Shown here: positions 16,415 to 25,265 of the stretch, piece after piece
Layout: the number at the start of each line of letters is the position of its first letter
Position numbering within the stretch: the first letter of the stretch is position 1
Assembly (NCBI RefSeq): GCF_017873185.1
Contig: NZ_JAGGJX010000003.1
Location: 176,480 to 240,479, forward strand
Length of the DNA: 64,000 nt
Origin: Metaclostridioides mangenotii
GTDB taxonomy: Bacteria > Bacillota > Clostridia > Peptostreptococcales > Peptostreptococcaceae
Direction: 5' to 3'
Position numbers and translations under genes: made by a program
The notes under the pieces: generated by a model
The model's database searches: none
Seen by the model: the letters and a program-made list of their open reading frames with translations, nothing else
What the model was told of the DNA's origin: nothing

Positions 16415-17335
16415 ATGGATCAAAATATTTTATTTGCGTTTATGATGACGTTGATAGCTGGTTTATCGACGGGAATAGGAAGTGCAATAGCATTCTTTGC
16501 TAAAAAGACAAATACAAAATTCCTTGCAGTAAGTCTTGGTTTTTCTGCTGGAGTTATGATATATGTTTCTATGATCGAGATATTTACAGAAGCAAAAAAT
16601 ACGTTGATAGTTCCTTTAGGATTAAAAAATGGGACTATTGTAACTGTATTAGCATTCTTTGGAGGTATGATTTTGATAGCTTTAATTGATAAATTGATAC
16701 CATCAGAAGATAACCCGCACGAAGTTGAACGAGTGGAAACTTTAATAAAAATAGAATCGGAGGATCAATTAGGAAATTTAAAAACTAAAGAAATTGCAAA
16801 AGCAGACGGGCATCAAAAAGGCCAAGACATATTCGATGGCTCAAAAGATGATAATGTAGAAGGACAATCTAATATAAACAACAGTCGTCTTATGAGAACT
16901 GGAGTATTTACAGCTTTAGCAATAGCGATTCACAACTTCCCAGAGGGACTTGCAACATTTGTTTCGGCACTACAAGAGCCATCTCTTGCAATACCGATAG
17001 TAGTGGCTATAGCGATACATAATATACCTGAGGGTATTGCAGTATCTGTACCAATATACTATGCAACTGGTAGTAAGAAGAAGGCATTTATATATTCCTT
17101 TTTGTCGGGTTTATCAGAGCCGGTTGGGGCTATAATAGGGTTTATGATATTACTTCCAATTATGAACGATGTTTTATTTGGAGTGATATTTGCAGGAGTA
17201 GCAGGGATAATGGTCTTCATTTCCATAGATGAGCTTTTGCCTTCTGCGAGGGAGTACGGTGAACATCATCTTTCTATATATGGGATGGTTGTAGGGATGG
17301 CTGTTATGGCAGCTAGTTTGATAATGTTTATGTAA
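16415..17335 (+). CDS. zupT: ZIP family divalent metal transporter
   Basis: A 306-residue membrane protein importing Zn2+, Fe2+ or Mn2+. The N-terminus (FMMTLIAGLSTGIGSAIAFF) and the two signature helices HNFPEGLATFVSAL and HNIPEGIAVSVPIYYATGS, which carry the metal-binding His/Glu residues, are typical of ZupT. Between helices 3 and 4 there is a ~75-residue charged cytoplasmic loop, longer than in E. coli ZupT, with only a few histidines. ATG 16415 is chosen for AGGTGG 5 nt upstream. Confidence 0.9.
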   Translation: MDQNILFAFMMTLIAGLSTGIGSAIAFFAKKTNTKFLAVSLGFSAGVMIYVSMIEIFTEAKNTLIVPLGLKNGTIVTVLAFFGGMILIALIDKLIPSEDNPHEVERVETLIKIESEDQLGNLKTKEIAKADGHQKGQDIFDGSKDDNVEGQSNINNSRLMRTGVFTALAIAIHNFPEGLATFVSALQEPSLAIPIVVAIAIHNIPEGIAVSVPIYYATGSKKKAFIYSFLSGLSEPVGAIIGFMILLPIMNDVLFGVIFAGVAGIMVFISIDELLPSAREYGEHHLSIYGMVVGMAVMAASLIMFM

Positions 17336-17840
17336 AGTTAATTTTTTTTAACATTAGTAGAGTGGTTAAATAATTTTTGTATATAAAGTAATCCTTATAA
17401 TAATTATTTGACCTCTCTATCCTTTTTGCTAACAGTGTCAGGGCAACTTTTAAGAATTATTAATTAGCAATTAATTATAAGGATATTTAAATTAAATTTT
17501 TTAACGTATAGTCGAATTATTCTTGTTTTTTTATTGATAAAATAAATAAACTGTTTTAAATAATAAATTAGTGGCATAATAACATATATGGAAGATTGTT
17601 TGGCAAATCCTAATTAAATTTTCCATGTCTAATATTATGCTTTTTTGGACATTTTGGAGAATTTATAAGATGGATTATAATGTTTTTTTAATTGAAAATA
17701 TTATGTAAATTTTCTTGAATAGCTCAAACTAGCTTATATCAAGGTGTTAGACTAAAAATTAAAAAAAGGGTACTCCAATCTTTCATGAAATTATGGTATT
17801 ATTTAATTGGATAATAATTAGCCAAAAAGGAGTGAAAAAA
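17336..17840 (+). other. Long AT-rich intergenic region with one large hairpin
   Basis: About 500 bases with no gene. Apart from the hairpin at 17574-17646, a short AATTATTAATTAGCAATTAATTA palindrome-like tract near 17456 is visible. A promoter for the OPT transporter should lie between 17650 and 17820 but no clear -35/-10 pair stands out. Confidence 0.5.
17574..17646 (+). terminator. Long hairpin with T-run, terminator or attenuator
   Basis: GCATAATA (17574-17581) pairs with TATTATGC (17633-17640) and inner CATATATGGAA pairs with TTCCATGT, followed by six T. It lies 240 nt after zupT and 195 nt before the OPT gene, so it could end the first transcript or attenuate the second. Confidence 0.6.
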
Positions 17841-19764
17841 ATGAAGAAAAAATTGCCTACGGGAGCATATGGTGGCGTTTCTGGTAAAGATTATGTACCT
17901 TATGTTACCGACAAATCGAGAACAGGCGGGAATATAGCAGTTCTCTTAATAGGTATACTCTTATCTGCAGTTTTCGCTGCATCAACTACATATTCAGGTA
18001 TGAAAGCCGGGTTAACAGTTGCAGCGGGTATTCCAGGTGCTATTCTTGGTGCAGGATTAGTTGGAGTTTTTGCAAAAGAAAAAGGAATTTTAGGTAAGAA
18101 CTTAATTCAAGGGATGTCAAGTGCTGGGGAATCAGTTGCTAGTGGTGCGATATTCGTGTTGCCAGCGGTTTTACTAATTGGTGGTAAGATTACGTTTTTT
18201 GAAGGTCTAGCAGTAGGAGTTGGTGGTGTACTATTTGGTATAGGTATAGCAGCACTAGTTCACAACTACCTTATCATTGAAGAGCATGGAAACTTAATGT
18301 ATCCAGAATCAATGGCTATTTCTGAAACTTTAGTTGCATCTGACACAGGTGGAGAATCACTTAAGTACATGGGAATTGGATTTGGTATAGGTGGTGTCCT
18401 TACTGTGTTAACTGGATCTGTTTTAGGTCTTGTAAACAACATGGCTAGTTTTGTCGGAACAAGAGCTTACAAATGGAAGTTGGATATAGAAGTGAATCCG
18501 CTATTACTTGGTATAGGGTTTATAGTTGGTTTAGAGATATCACTTACTATGTTTGCAGGTTCAATGTTAGCTAACTTTGGTATTACACCATTAATCGGCT
18601 ATTTTGCTGATATGGCTGCTCCTGGTGCTATGGTATGGAATGCTCCAGATGTTGCTATAAACGGTATGGAAGTTGGTACAATAGCAGGTTCATATGTTAA
18701 GTACATAGGCGCAGGAATGATGCTTTTTGGAGGAATTATAGGTGCTATAAAGCTAATACCTGTTATAGTTGCTTCAATAAAAGAAACAATGAAAGCTACA
18801 GGTGGTGAAGGTGACTCTAAAGGTTCTTTACAAATAATAATACTACTTGCTGGTATTGTTATATCATTTGTTGCTGGATTTATGATTACTGGTGGAAACA
18901 TTGGTATGGCGATTATAGGAACTATAGCTTCATTAGTTCTAATGTTACTATTCATAATAGTTGCAGGACGTTTAACTGGTACTATAGGTACTTCTAACCT
19001 TCCTGTTTCTGGTATGACAATAGCGTCATTAGTTATAGTAACTATGATATTCGTTGTAATGAAGTGGACTGGTATAGAAGACAATAAATCGTTATTATTA
19101 TTTGGTACATTAATAGTTATTGCCATTGCCATTGCAGGTGGATATTCACAATCACAAAAAGTTACTTATATAATTGGTGGCGATAAAAGTGAAATGCAAA
19201 AATATTTTGCTATCGCTGCTATAGTTGGTGTTATAGTTGTTATAGGAACAATGATAATACTCAGATCAATTAGCTGTAACTGGAGCAGACGCACAATTCG
19301 GTCTTCCACAAGCTAACTTAATGGCTACACTTACTTCAGGTATAATGTCTGGGGATCTTCCTTGGGTTATGATATTTATAGGTATATTCATGGCGGTAGT
19401 TTTATACTTCTTAAACTTACCAATAATGACAGTTGCTATTGGATTCTACTTACCAATATCAACAACATCTATAATATTAATAGGTGCTTTAGTAAGAGTT
19501 CTAGTTGAAAAAATGTCTAAATCAGACGCTGAAAAAGAAGCAAAAGTTTCCAACGGAGTAAGTTTATCTTCTGGATTAGTTGCTGGTGGATCTATAATAG
19601 GTCTTATAGGTATAATCCTACAAGTTACAGGAGTTATAACTCTTGGTGAAGTAACAGGATTTGCAGCTGGAAACGGAATGGCGCTTATATTACTTGCTGC
19701 CCTTGTTATATTGACAGCGATACCTATCATGAATTCTAAGCCTGCGAAGAGCGATGAAGAGTAA
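17841..19764 (+). pseudogene. OPT family oligopeptide transporter, split by one frameshift
   Basis: Residues 1-~475 run in one frame (MKKKLPTGAYGGVSGKDYVPYV...MYPESMAISETLVASDTGG...). Near 19263-19270 the coding signal moves to the +1 frame, where QLAVTGADAQFGLPQANLMA continues without a break into the second ORF to 19764. Joined, it is a normal-length (~640 aa) OPT proton-coupled peptide importer with about 16 membrane segments. The old frame runs another ~15 unrelated codons before a stop. One extra base, or two lost, explains it. Ribosome site AAAGGAG precedes ATG 17841. Whether it is a true mutation or a read error cannot be decided here. Confidence 0.85.
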
Positions 19765-20146
19765 TGAAGAGGTTTTAAACCTTGTGTATCAAATTAGAGA
19801 TGATTTAGAATACGAGGTTGATGAAAAAAATATCGTCACAATAATAAAAAGACAAGATCATTGGGTACAGAGATTTTTTAGAAAATTACAATTTAAAATT
19901 CCTGAGGTTACTTATATTAAACTAGACGCTTATTCCAGTTTTATATTTTTAAATATAGATGGCAATAGGACAGTTAAAGAGATTGGGGAAATCATGGATG
20001 AAAAGTACGGTGAGGAAGCCAAACCACTGTATGAAAGATTGTTGCTTTTTCTAAATCATATCGAAGTAAATGCCAAATATATTGTTCGTATAGAAAAGGA
20101 TTTTGTTGAAATTAATCCTGATGAAGACAAATCTTTAGAAAAATAG
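19754..20146 (+). CDS. PqqD-like peptide-chaperone domain protein
   Basis: A 130-residue protein with a PqqD/RRE-type fold: YIKLDAYSSFIFLNIDGNRTVKEIGEIMDEKYGEE has the strand, then the xxDGxxTVxEI helix pattern of the family. These domains bind leader peptides for radical-SAM modification or transport, but no radical-SAM gene is here. It overlaps the 3' end of the OPT gene by 11 nt, implying coupled expression and a role with the transporter. It ends in an acidic tail. Confidence 0.75.
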   Translation: MKSNEEVLNLVYQIRDDLEYEVDEKNIVTIIKRQDHWVQRFFRKLQFKIPEVTYIKLDAYSSFIFLNIDGNRTVKEIGEIMDEKYGEEAKPLYERLLLFLNHIEVNAKYIVRIEKDFVEINPDEDKSLEK

Positions 20147-20152
20147 ATGAAT

Positions 20153-20194
20153 AAAAAAGCTACCTCAACATAATAGTTGAGGTAGCTTTTTTTT
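20153..20194 (+). terminator. Intrinsic terminator of the OPT-PqqD operon
   Basis: AAAAGCTACCTCAAC pairs with GTTGAGGTAGCTTTT around a 5-nt loop, then eight T. Confidence 0.93.
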
Positions 20195-20238
20195 ATATGA
20201 ATTTTTAATTATATAATTAAATTTAAGAATTGATAAAG

Positions 20239-20259
20239 TAAGCATTATGCCAATGCTTA
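20239..20259. promoter_or_regulatory. Palindromic operator candidate for the MarR-type regulator
   Basis: TAAGCATT-ATGCC-AATGCTTA: perfect 8-bp arms with a 5-nt centre, ending 9 nt before the -35 box of the marR gene. Size and position fit a MarR-family autoregulatory site. Confidence 0.6.
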
Positions 20260-20268
20260 AATTTATAT

Positions 20269-20297
20269 TTGACAGATAGATAAACAAGTAATATAAT
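20269..20297 (+). promoter_or_regulatory. SigA promoter of the MarR-cyclase operon
   Basis: TTGACA (20269-20274), 17-nt spacer, TATAAT (20292-20297): consensus promoter 38 nt before the marR start. Confidence 0.88.
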
Positions 20298-20335
20298 AAT
20301 ATTGTGTCCTAGGAAACTAAAAAGAGGTGTCAGTT

Positions 20336-20803
20336 ATGAATGTTGATAAAAAAATAATTAAGGTATTAAAAGAGGTATATGAAAAAGAAGATGTACTTAG
20401 TAAGTTTAGAAGCAAAGGAATAATAGAGGGATATACATTATCAGAAATTCACACTATAGATGCAATAGGCAGAGCATCTGAATCAGTAAATGTCACTATA
20501 ATAGCCGAAAATTTAAATATGACAAAAAGTGCAGTAAGTAAGATAATAAAAAAACTTGTAAATAAAGATGCTATTAGAGTTTTTCAAATTCCTGAAAATA
20601 AGAAAGAAAGGTATTTCTTATTGACTGAGGTAGGGAAAGATATATACTTGCAGCATAAAAAAATTCATAGTATGTGGGAAAAAACAGACGAAAGATTTTT
20701 TAAAGAAATAGAGGATAAATACAAAAATATAACTTTAGATGTTCTAGAAAAATTTAATGAATATTTAAGAATAGAAATAGAGGAGGGTAATTATGATAAT
20801 TGA
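20336..20803 (+). CDS. MarR family transcriptional regulator
   Basis: A 155-residue winged-helix regulator. TLSEIHTIDAIG starts the DNA-binding domain, VTIIAENLNMTKSAVSKIIKKLVNKDAI is the helix-turn-helix, and FQIPENKKERYFLLTEVG is the wing. Dimerisation helices flank it. ATG 20336 is used because AGAGGTG stands 6 nt upstream. It overlaps the cyclase gene by 11 nt, so the regulator and enzyme form one operon, and a palindrome near its promoter suggests autorepression by a small ligand, perhaps the cyclase substrate. Confidence 0.9.
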   Translation: MNVDKKIIKVLKEVYEKEDVLSKFRSKGIIEGYTLSEIHTIDAIGRASESVNVTIIAENLNMTKSAVSKIIKKLVNKDAIRVFQIPENKKERYFLLTEVGKDIYLQHKKIHSMWEKTDERFFKEIEDKYKNITLDVLEKFNEYLRIEIEEGNYDN

Positions 20804-21359
20804 TTTGACAACAAAGTTAGAAAAAGATAGTGATGCTATGAAGTGGGTTGAAACTCAGGAAAATAAATTAAGGGCAGCGGGTCACGTTGGAACTCATTTA
20901 GATACTTACTGTAAGAGCGATATTCCGATAGAGTACTTTAAGAGTATTGGTGTTTTAATAGATGTGTCAGAAATCTGCTATGATAGAGAGGTTGAGCCAA
21001 AAGATCTTGAAGGAACGAATATTTTAGAAAATTCTTTTGTGATTTTTAGAACATCTCACATCGATAAATTTGATTATGGGTGCAAAGAGTATTTCAACAA
21101 TCACCCTCAACTTTCTCATAAATTAATAGATTATCTACTTGATAAAAATATTAATTTTATCGGCATCGATTGTTCGGGGATACGTAGAGGTCAGGAACAC
21201 CAACCAGCTGATAGATTGTGTGAAAGTAAAGGGGTATATGTTATCGAAAATTTAACCAATTTACGAAAAATAGGATCTGATCCCTTTACTGTATATACTA
21301 TGTGGCTGGATGATAGTGACCTTACAGGATTAAGATGCAGAGTCATCGCAGAGCAGTAG
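20793..21359 (+). CDS. Cyclase family (kynurenine formamidase-like) metal hydrolase
   Basis: A 188-residue member of the putative cyclase family. GHVGTHLDTYCKSDIP is the metal-binding HxGTHxD motif; FIGIDCSGIRRGQEHQPADR and LTNLRKI follow the family pattern. Members include KynB, which cleaves N-formylkynurenine, but no other kynurenine genes are present, so the substrate is open. Ribosome site GAGGAGGG lies 6 nt upstream, inside marR. Confidence 0.85.
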   Translation: MIIDLTTKLEKDSDAMKWVETQENKLRAAGHVGTHLDTYCKSDIPIEYFKSIGVLIDVSEICYDREVEPKDLEGTNILENSFVIFRTSHIDKFDYGCKEYFNNHPQLSHKLIDYLLDKNINFIGIDCSGIRRGQEHQPADRLCESKGVYVIENLTNLRKIGSDPFTVYTMWLDDSDLTGLRCRVIAEQ

Positions 21360-21432
21360 TCGAAATAACACTACAAATAATCATTTACATTAGTATTACA
21401 AAAAAAGATGAAGAAGCACTACGAAATAATAT

Positions 21433-21882
21433 TTATTTAGAGCTATTATAGTACATTTCTATGTGAGGAATTTCGTCCTCTAAGTACATGTCAGAAGATA
21501 TTTCAAATCCAAGGCTACTATAGAATTCTTTTAAATACTCTTGTGCAGAAATTCTAATCTCACATTCATTAAGAGTATTTTCAATGAATTCTATAGCCTT
21601 TATCAACAGTTCCTTGGCAACACCTTTATCTCGGTGATCTTTAGCGACTAAGACTCTACCGATAGATATTTCATTATAAGATATACCTTTTTTTAATACT
21701 CGTAGATAGGATACTATTCTGTCATTTTCGGCAGTGAAAATATGGTATGAGTTTTGATCATCGTTGTCACAGTCCTGAAAAGCACAATTTTGCTCTACTA
21801 CAAAAACTTCACTTCTTATTCTTAAAATTTCATATATTTCATCAGCAGTTAGATCCTCAAATTTTTTTATCTGGAAGTTCAA
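21433..21882 (-). CDS. GNAT family N-acetyltransferase (ElaA-like)
   Basis: A 149-residue acetyl-CoA-dependent transferase. IGRVLVAKDHRDKGVAKELLIKAIEFI is the strand-4/helix-3 region with the RxxGxA acetyl-CoA loop. The start DLTADEIYEILRIRSEVFVVEQNCAFQDCDNDDQ is typical of ElaA. Substrate unknown. A GGAGAG ribosome site precedes ATG. Confidence 0.85.
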   Translation of the reverse strand: MNFQIKKFEDLTADEIYEILRIRSEVFVVEQNCAFQDCDNDDQNSYHIFTAENDRIVSYLRVLKKGISYNEISIGRVLVAKDHRDKGVAKELLIKAIEFIENTLNECEIRISAQEYLKEFYSSLGFEISSDMYLEDEIPHIEMYYNSSK

Positions 21883-21957
21883 TGTAATCTCTCCTTTACT
21901 TTAAAAGTAGATAAATCTTAATTCTACATAAATATTACATAGATACAATTATAACTC

Positions 21958-22191
21958 TTATGACTCAATAAACCAATGATCTTCGTCTAAATACAGGTAT
22001 CTCTGTTTATTTTTCACAGATATTGTGTACCTTATTCCTACACCTCCAGATTTTAAAGATGCGGCTCTACATACATCTGTGATCTTATCTATTTTAAATA
22101 CTCGTCCATCATCCCATAAGATCGCTAATGGGTGAATTGAACCTTCATAAGTATATTTCGCTACTATTTCAACAAAAACTTTTTCTTTCAT
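21958..22191 (-). CDS. Small hypothetical protein next to DNA polymerase IV
   Basis: A 77-residue basic/aromatic protein (FVEIVAKYTYEGSIHPLAILWDDGRVFKIDKI...RYLYLDEDHWFIES). The pattern resembles a short beta-rich domain found beside Y-family polymerases (DUF6504-like), but I cannot confirm this. It sits 39 nt after the polymerase stop in the same direction, with AGGAG before ATG, so it is probably co-transcribed and may be a partner in translesion synthesis. Confidence 0.65.
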   Translation of the reverse strand: MKEKVFVEIVAKYTYEGSIHPLAILWDDGRVFKIDKITDVCRAASLKSGGVGIRYTISVKNKQRYLYLDEDHWFIES

Positions 22192-22230
22192 AAAGCACTC
22201 CTAATATATATTGACATTTGCCAACTTAAT

Positions 22231-23466
22231 TTATTTTGTCCAAGCAATTGGATGGATTTTATGGTCGTCTTTTGGATTAAGACTCGAAAGTTCTGTGTCT
22301 ACAAGTGAAACGCCTCGTTGTACAGCAAAGTGGCCAAATCTATATCTTATGGTATCCATTGTTTTGTCTAGTTCTTCATTTTTTTGAACATCTACAAATT
22401 GATCATCAAACGAAAGCTGTGTAATATTAGAGCTTGATAAATTACATGCTCTAACACCAAGTTTCCTTACAGGTATAAAAGGGTTATGGTGCCTTTTAAA
22501 TAACTCGAAAGCCTTATTAAAAATCTCATTTGTGCATGAACATGGTATGTCTAAAGTTGCCTGTCTTTCGTAAGAAGTGAGTGTATTATCTCTTACAGTT
22601 ATTTGAATCGTACTGCACACAAATTCGTGTCTTCGAAGTCTTTCGGTTACACTTTCTACTAGCTTATAAAGAATTATCTTCACATCTTCATAAGTTTCTA
22701 AATTTTTTTTAGTAGTTGTAGAGTTTCCTATACTTTTGATAAGAGACTTAGAGTCTAGTTCTGCAACTGGTGATGAATCATAACCATTTGCAAAGCTCCA
22801 AATTTCTTCACCTCTTTTACCCAACACTCTCTTTATAAACTGAGGAGAGGCGCTTGCGAGATCTCCTATGGATAAGATATTGTATTTTTTTAATGTATTC
22901 TGTGTTGATTTACCTACACATAAGAGTTCCTTAACATTGAGTTCCCAAATTTCACTTTTAAAATTATCTTTATGTATAACAGTTGTGGCATCTGGTTTTT
23001 TAAGGTCGCTACCTAGCTTTGCAAAAATCTTATTGAAACTTACACCGATTGATACTGTTACACCAAGTTCATTTTTTATTCTATCCCGAATAGTGTTTGC
23101 AATTGTTTCGCCATCTCCAAATGGGCTATTAGTAACATCTAACCAACATTCGTCTAGTCCAAAAGGCTCTATTTGATTGGTAAATTCATTGTAAATCTCA
23201 ATAGCCATTTTAGAAAATCTAAGATATCTGTCAAAGTTAGCAGGTACAATTACAAGCTCAGGGCATTTTCGCTTTGCCTCCCACAGAGATTCACCAGTTT
23301 TAATTTGAAACTTTTTAGCTAAATAGTTTTTTGCTAGAACAACTCCGTAAGTCGCATCTGAATTATTTCCAACAGCTACTGGCTTATTGCGTATAGAGGG
23401 GTTGTATAAACACTCGACGCTAGCATAAAAGTTATTTATATCAGAATGTAATATAATTCTATCCAT
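22231..23466 (-). CDS. dinB: DNA polymerase IV (Y-family)
   Basis: A 411-residue translesion polymerase. The N-terminal HSDINNFYASVE contains the first catalytic Asp and the steric-gate Phe; FGLDECWLDVT carries the second Asp-Glu pair (usually SIDEAYLD). A thumb region with helix-hairpin-helix (LLCVGKSTQNTLKKYNILSIGDLA) follows, then the little-finger domain. The C-terminus lacks an evident beta-clamp motif other than QLSFDDQ around residue 355. It copies damaged DNA during stress. A TGAGGTGA ribosome site precedes ATG. It heads a two-gene unit with the small downstream protein. Confidence 0.92.
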   Translation of the reverse strand: MDRIILHSDINNFYASVECLYNPSIRNKPVAVGNNSDATYGVVLAKNYLAKKFQIKTGESLWEAKRKCPELVIVPANFDRYLRFSKMAIEIYNEFTNQIEPFGLDECWLDVTNSPFGDGETIANTIRDRIKNELGVTVSIGVSFNKIFAKLGSDLKKPDATTVIHKDNFKSEIWELNVKELLCVGKSTQNTLKKYNILSIGDLASASPQFIKRVLGKRGEEIWSFANGYDSSPVAELDSKSLIKSIGNSTTTKKNLETYEDVKIILYKLVESVTERLRRHEFVCSTIQITVRDNTLTSYERQATLDIPCSCTNEIFNKAFELFKRHHNPFIPVRKLGVRACNLSSSNITQLSFDDQFVDVQKNEELDKTMDTIRYRFGHFAVQRGVSLVDTELSSLNPKDDHKIHPIAWTK

Positions 23467-23611
23467 ACAAAATCACCTCATATATTATTTTACCACAAAT
23501 AACAGAACTTATGTTCTATTATATTCAATAAGGTGAAAAATATTCTACAGGTAATAGATGGAAAATTTACTTTTATGTATAGCAAACGTATGTACTTACT
23601 GATATAATTTT

Positions 23612-23643
23612 AAATAAAGAAATAAAGAAATAAAGAAATAAAG
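23612..23643 (+). repeat. Tandem repeat, 4 x AAATAAAG
   Basis: Four exact copies of the octamer, directly after a GATATAAT -10-like element and 20 nt before the ribosome site of the methyltransferase gene. The tract lies in the probable 5' leader. Confidence 0.85.
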
Positions 23644-23675
23644 AAAGTTTAAGTAAGACATTTTAGGAGGAGTTT

Positions 23676-24140
23676 ATGAAAAATATATTTATATACGAAA
23701 CCGAGATTGGTGAGTTAGCTATTGCAGATAATGGTAAAGCTATTACAGAACTGTACTTCAAGAATAAAATAGACGTAGAAGGCAAAAATATCGAGGAAAC
23801 AGAACTAATAAAAAAAGCTTTTAATGAGTTTAAAGAGTATTTATCTGGAGCGAAAAAAAACTTTGACATACCACTAGAGCCAGAAGGAACAGAATTTCAA
23901 CTAAAAGTATGGGAAGCTTTAAAAAGTATTCCATATGGAGAGACTTGTAGCTATAAAGATATAGCAGAAAAAGTAGGCAGCCCAAAGGCATACAGAGCTG
24001 TAGGACTGGCAAACAACAAAAATCCTATATCTATATTTATTCCATGCCATCGTGTAATTGGATCAAATGGAAAATTAGTAGGATACGGTGGGGGCCTTGA
24101 TGTAAAAGAATTCTTATTAAAATTAGAAAAGGAAAATTAA
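23676..24140 (+). CDS. ogt: Methylated-DNA-protein-cysteine methyltransferase
   Basis: A 154-residue suicide repair protein that removes O6-alkyl groups from guanine. The acceptor motif is IFIPCHRVIG with Cys at about residue 123; GTEFQLKVWEALKSIPYGETCSYKDIA is the helix-turn-helix with the arginine-finger region. Length equals Ogt/AdaB-type proteins. Strong AGGAGGAG before ATG. It is monocistronic and diverges from dinB, another DNA-damage gene. Confidence 0.95.
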   Translation: MKNIFIYETEIGELAIADNGKAITELYFKNKIDVEGKNIEETELIKKAFNEFKEYLSGAKKNFDIPLEPEGTEFQLKVWEALKSIPYGETCSYKDIAEKVGSPKAYRAVGLANNKNPISIFIPCHRVIGSNGKLVGYGGGLDVKEFLLKLEKEN

Positions 24141-24152
24141 AGATAAATCTAT

Positions 24153-24232
24153 GGGCTGTCTCAAAAGTATGATTGCTATTTGTCTAGATATTAAGAATAT
24201 CAGAAAACTACTTTTGAGCCAGGCCTATTTCT
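24153..24232 (+). terminator. Terminator of ogt
   Basis: GGGCTGTCTCAAAAGTA (24153-24169) pairs with TACTTTTGAGCCAGGCC (24209-24225) with one internal bulge, followed by TATTTCT. The CTCAAAAGT core resembles the terminator at 27031-27082. Confidence 0.75.
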
Positions 24233-24285
24233 ATTTTTAATCTAATATATCATTAACCTTATAATATTAAAATGACATAGAAAAA

Positions 24286-25128
24286 TTAATTAATTACGAT
24301 GCTTTGTCCAGTAGAAAGGTATGATATTTTATCTCCGAGTTGCTCTTTCATTATTTTATAGGCTTTTTTTCCTGTACAATGACAAGTTAGAATTTTTTCA
24401 GTACAGGATTTATCAAGTATGTCTGCAACTTCGTGTATATATTCTTTATCGCAGTTTAATTGTTTGATACCAAATCCCATCATATGAAACCCACCTACAA
24501 CATGGGAGATTTCTTTATTAGGGTACAAAAGCTGTGTAGTGTTTACTATATTAACTATTCCGCTATGACTACAAGCGCTTATTATAATTACTTTATTGCC
24601 TTCCTCAATAGTCAAAAATAGTTCATGATTAAATTCATCGGGTACTAGTTTACCTTTCTTCCTCTCCATAAGAGATTTATCTTTGCAAACAAAGTAAGGA
24701 TCTTTTATAGTATCTGATCTTAAGTAAAAGTTATCTGAGATTTTACAGTCTTTTGTAAAAAATATAATCCTATCTTTATACTTTTCAAATATATTTATAT
24801 CTATTCCGATGTATTTATTAATAAAAAGTTTTTTCAAATGGAAGGCGCCTTTAGCATCATTTTTTATAATTACATTAACATTTTTATTGTATTCAAGAAG
24901 TGATTCAAGACCTCCTATATGATCTAAATGATTGTGTGTAATTATAACCCAGTTTAAATCTGTCAAATCGATACCGAGCTCTTTAGCATTTTCTAGAAAT
25001 TTATCAGAACCGCCAGTGTCCATTAGACACTTTATATTATCTTTTTCTATGTATAGAGATAAACCATGTTCTGATTTCAAATTATCAAAATTGCTAACGT
25101 TTTCTAGCAAGGATATTATTTTTATCAA
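24286..25128 (-). CDS. Metallo-beta-lactamase fold hydrolase
   Basis: A 280-residue MBL-fold protein. ITHNHLDHIGG is the metal site (HxHxDH), SACSHSGIVNIV holds the next His, and GGFHMMGFG the later His. The opening LLENVSNFDNLKSEHGLSLYIE and the ending ILTCHCTGKKAY are typical of the group related to methanopterin-pathway beta-RFAP synthase, widespread in anaerobes without known substrate. It is divergent from the AraC regulator 137 nt away, a possible target. Confidence 0.88.
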   Translation of the reverse strand: MIKIISLLENVSNFDNLKSEHGLSLYIEKDNIKCLMDTGGSDKFLENAKELGIDLTDLNWVIITHNHLDHIGGLESLLEYNKNVNVIIKNDAKGAFHLKKLFINKYIGIDINIFEKYKDRIIFFTKDCKISDNFYLRSDTIKDPYFVCKDKSLMERKKGKLVPDEFNHELFLTIEEGNKVIIISACSHSGIVNIVNTTQLLYPNKEISHVVGGFHMMGFGIKQLNCDKEYIHEVADILDKSCTEKILTCHCTGKKAYKIMKEQLGDKISYLSTGQSIVIN

Positions 25129-25265
25129 TATTTTTTACCTCCAAGATTATTTATAATTATGATTAGAATACCATATTGGGATGTAAGTTTACAGTTTTAA
25201 TTTTCGACTGTATAATTAAATTTAGTATAATAATATTTTTAGAGTTGATTGAGGGGGTGGATTTT

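Noticed and set aside
18599..19132. 177-codon minus-strand ORF opposite the OPT transporter
   Set aside because: Antisense shadow of a repetitive membrane-protein gene; composition (Ile/Pro/Thr rich) is that of a reversed hydrophobic frame.
22868..23176. 102-codon plus-strand ORF opposite dinB
   Set aside because: Antisense shadow of a well-supported polymerase gene; no ribosome site.
23611..23650. CRISPR or larger satellite array
   Set aside because: Only four 8-bp units with no spacers; it is a simple tandem repeat.
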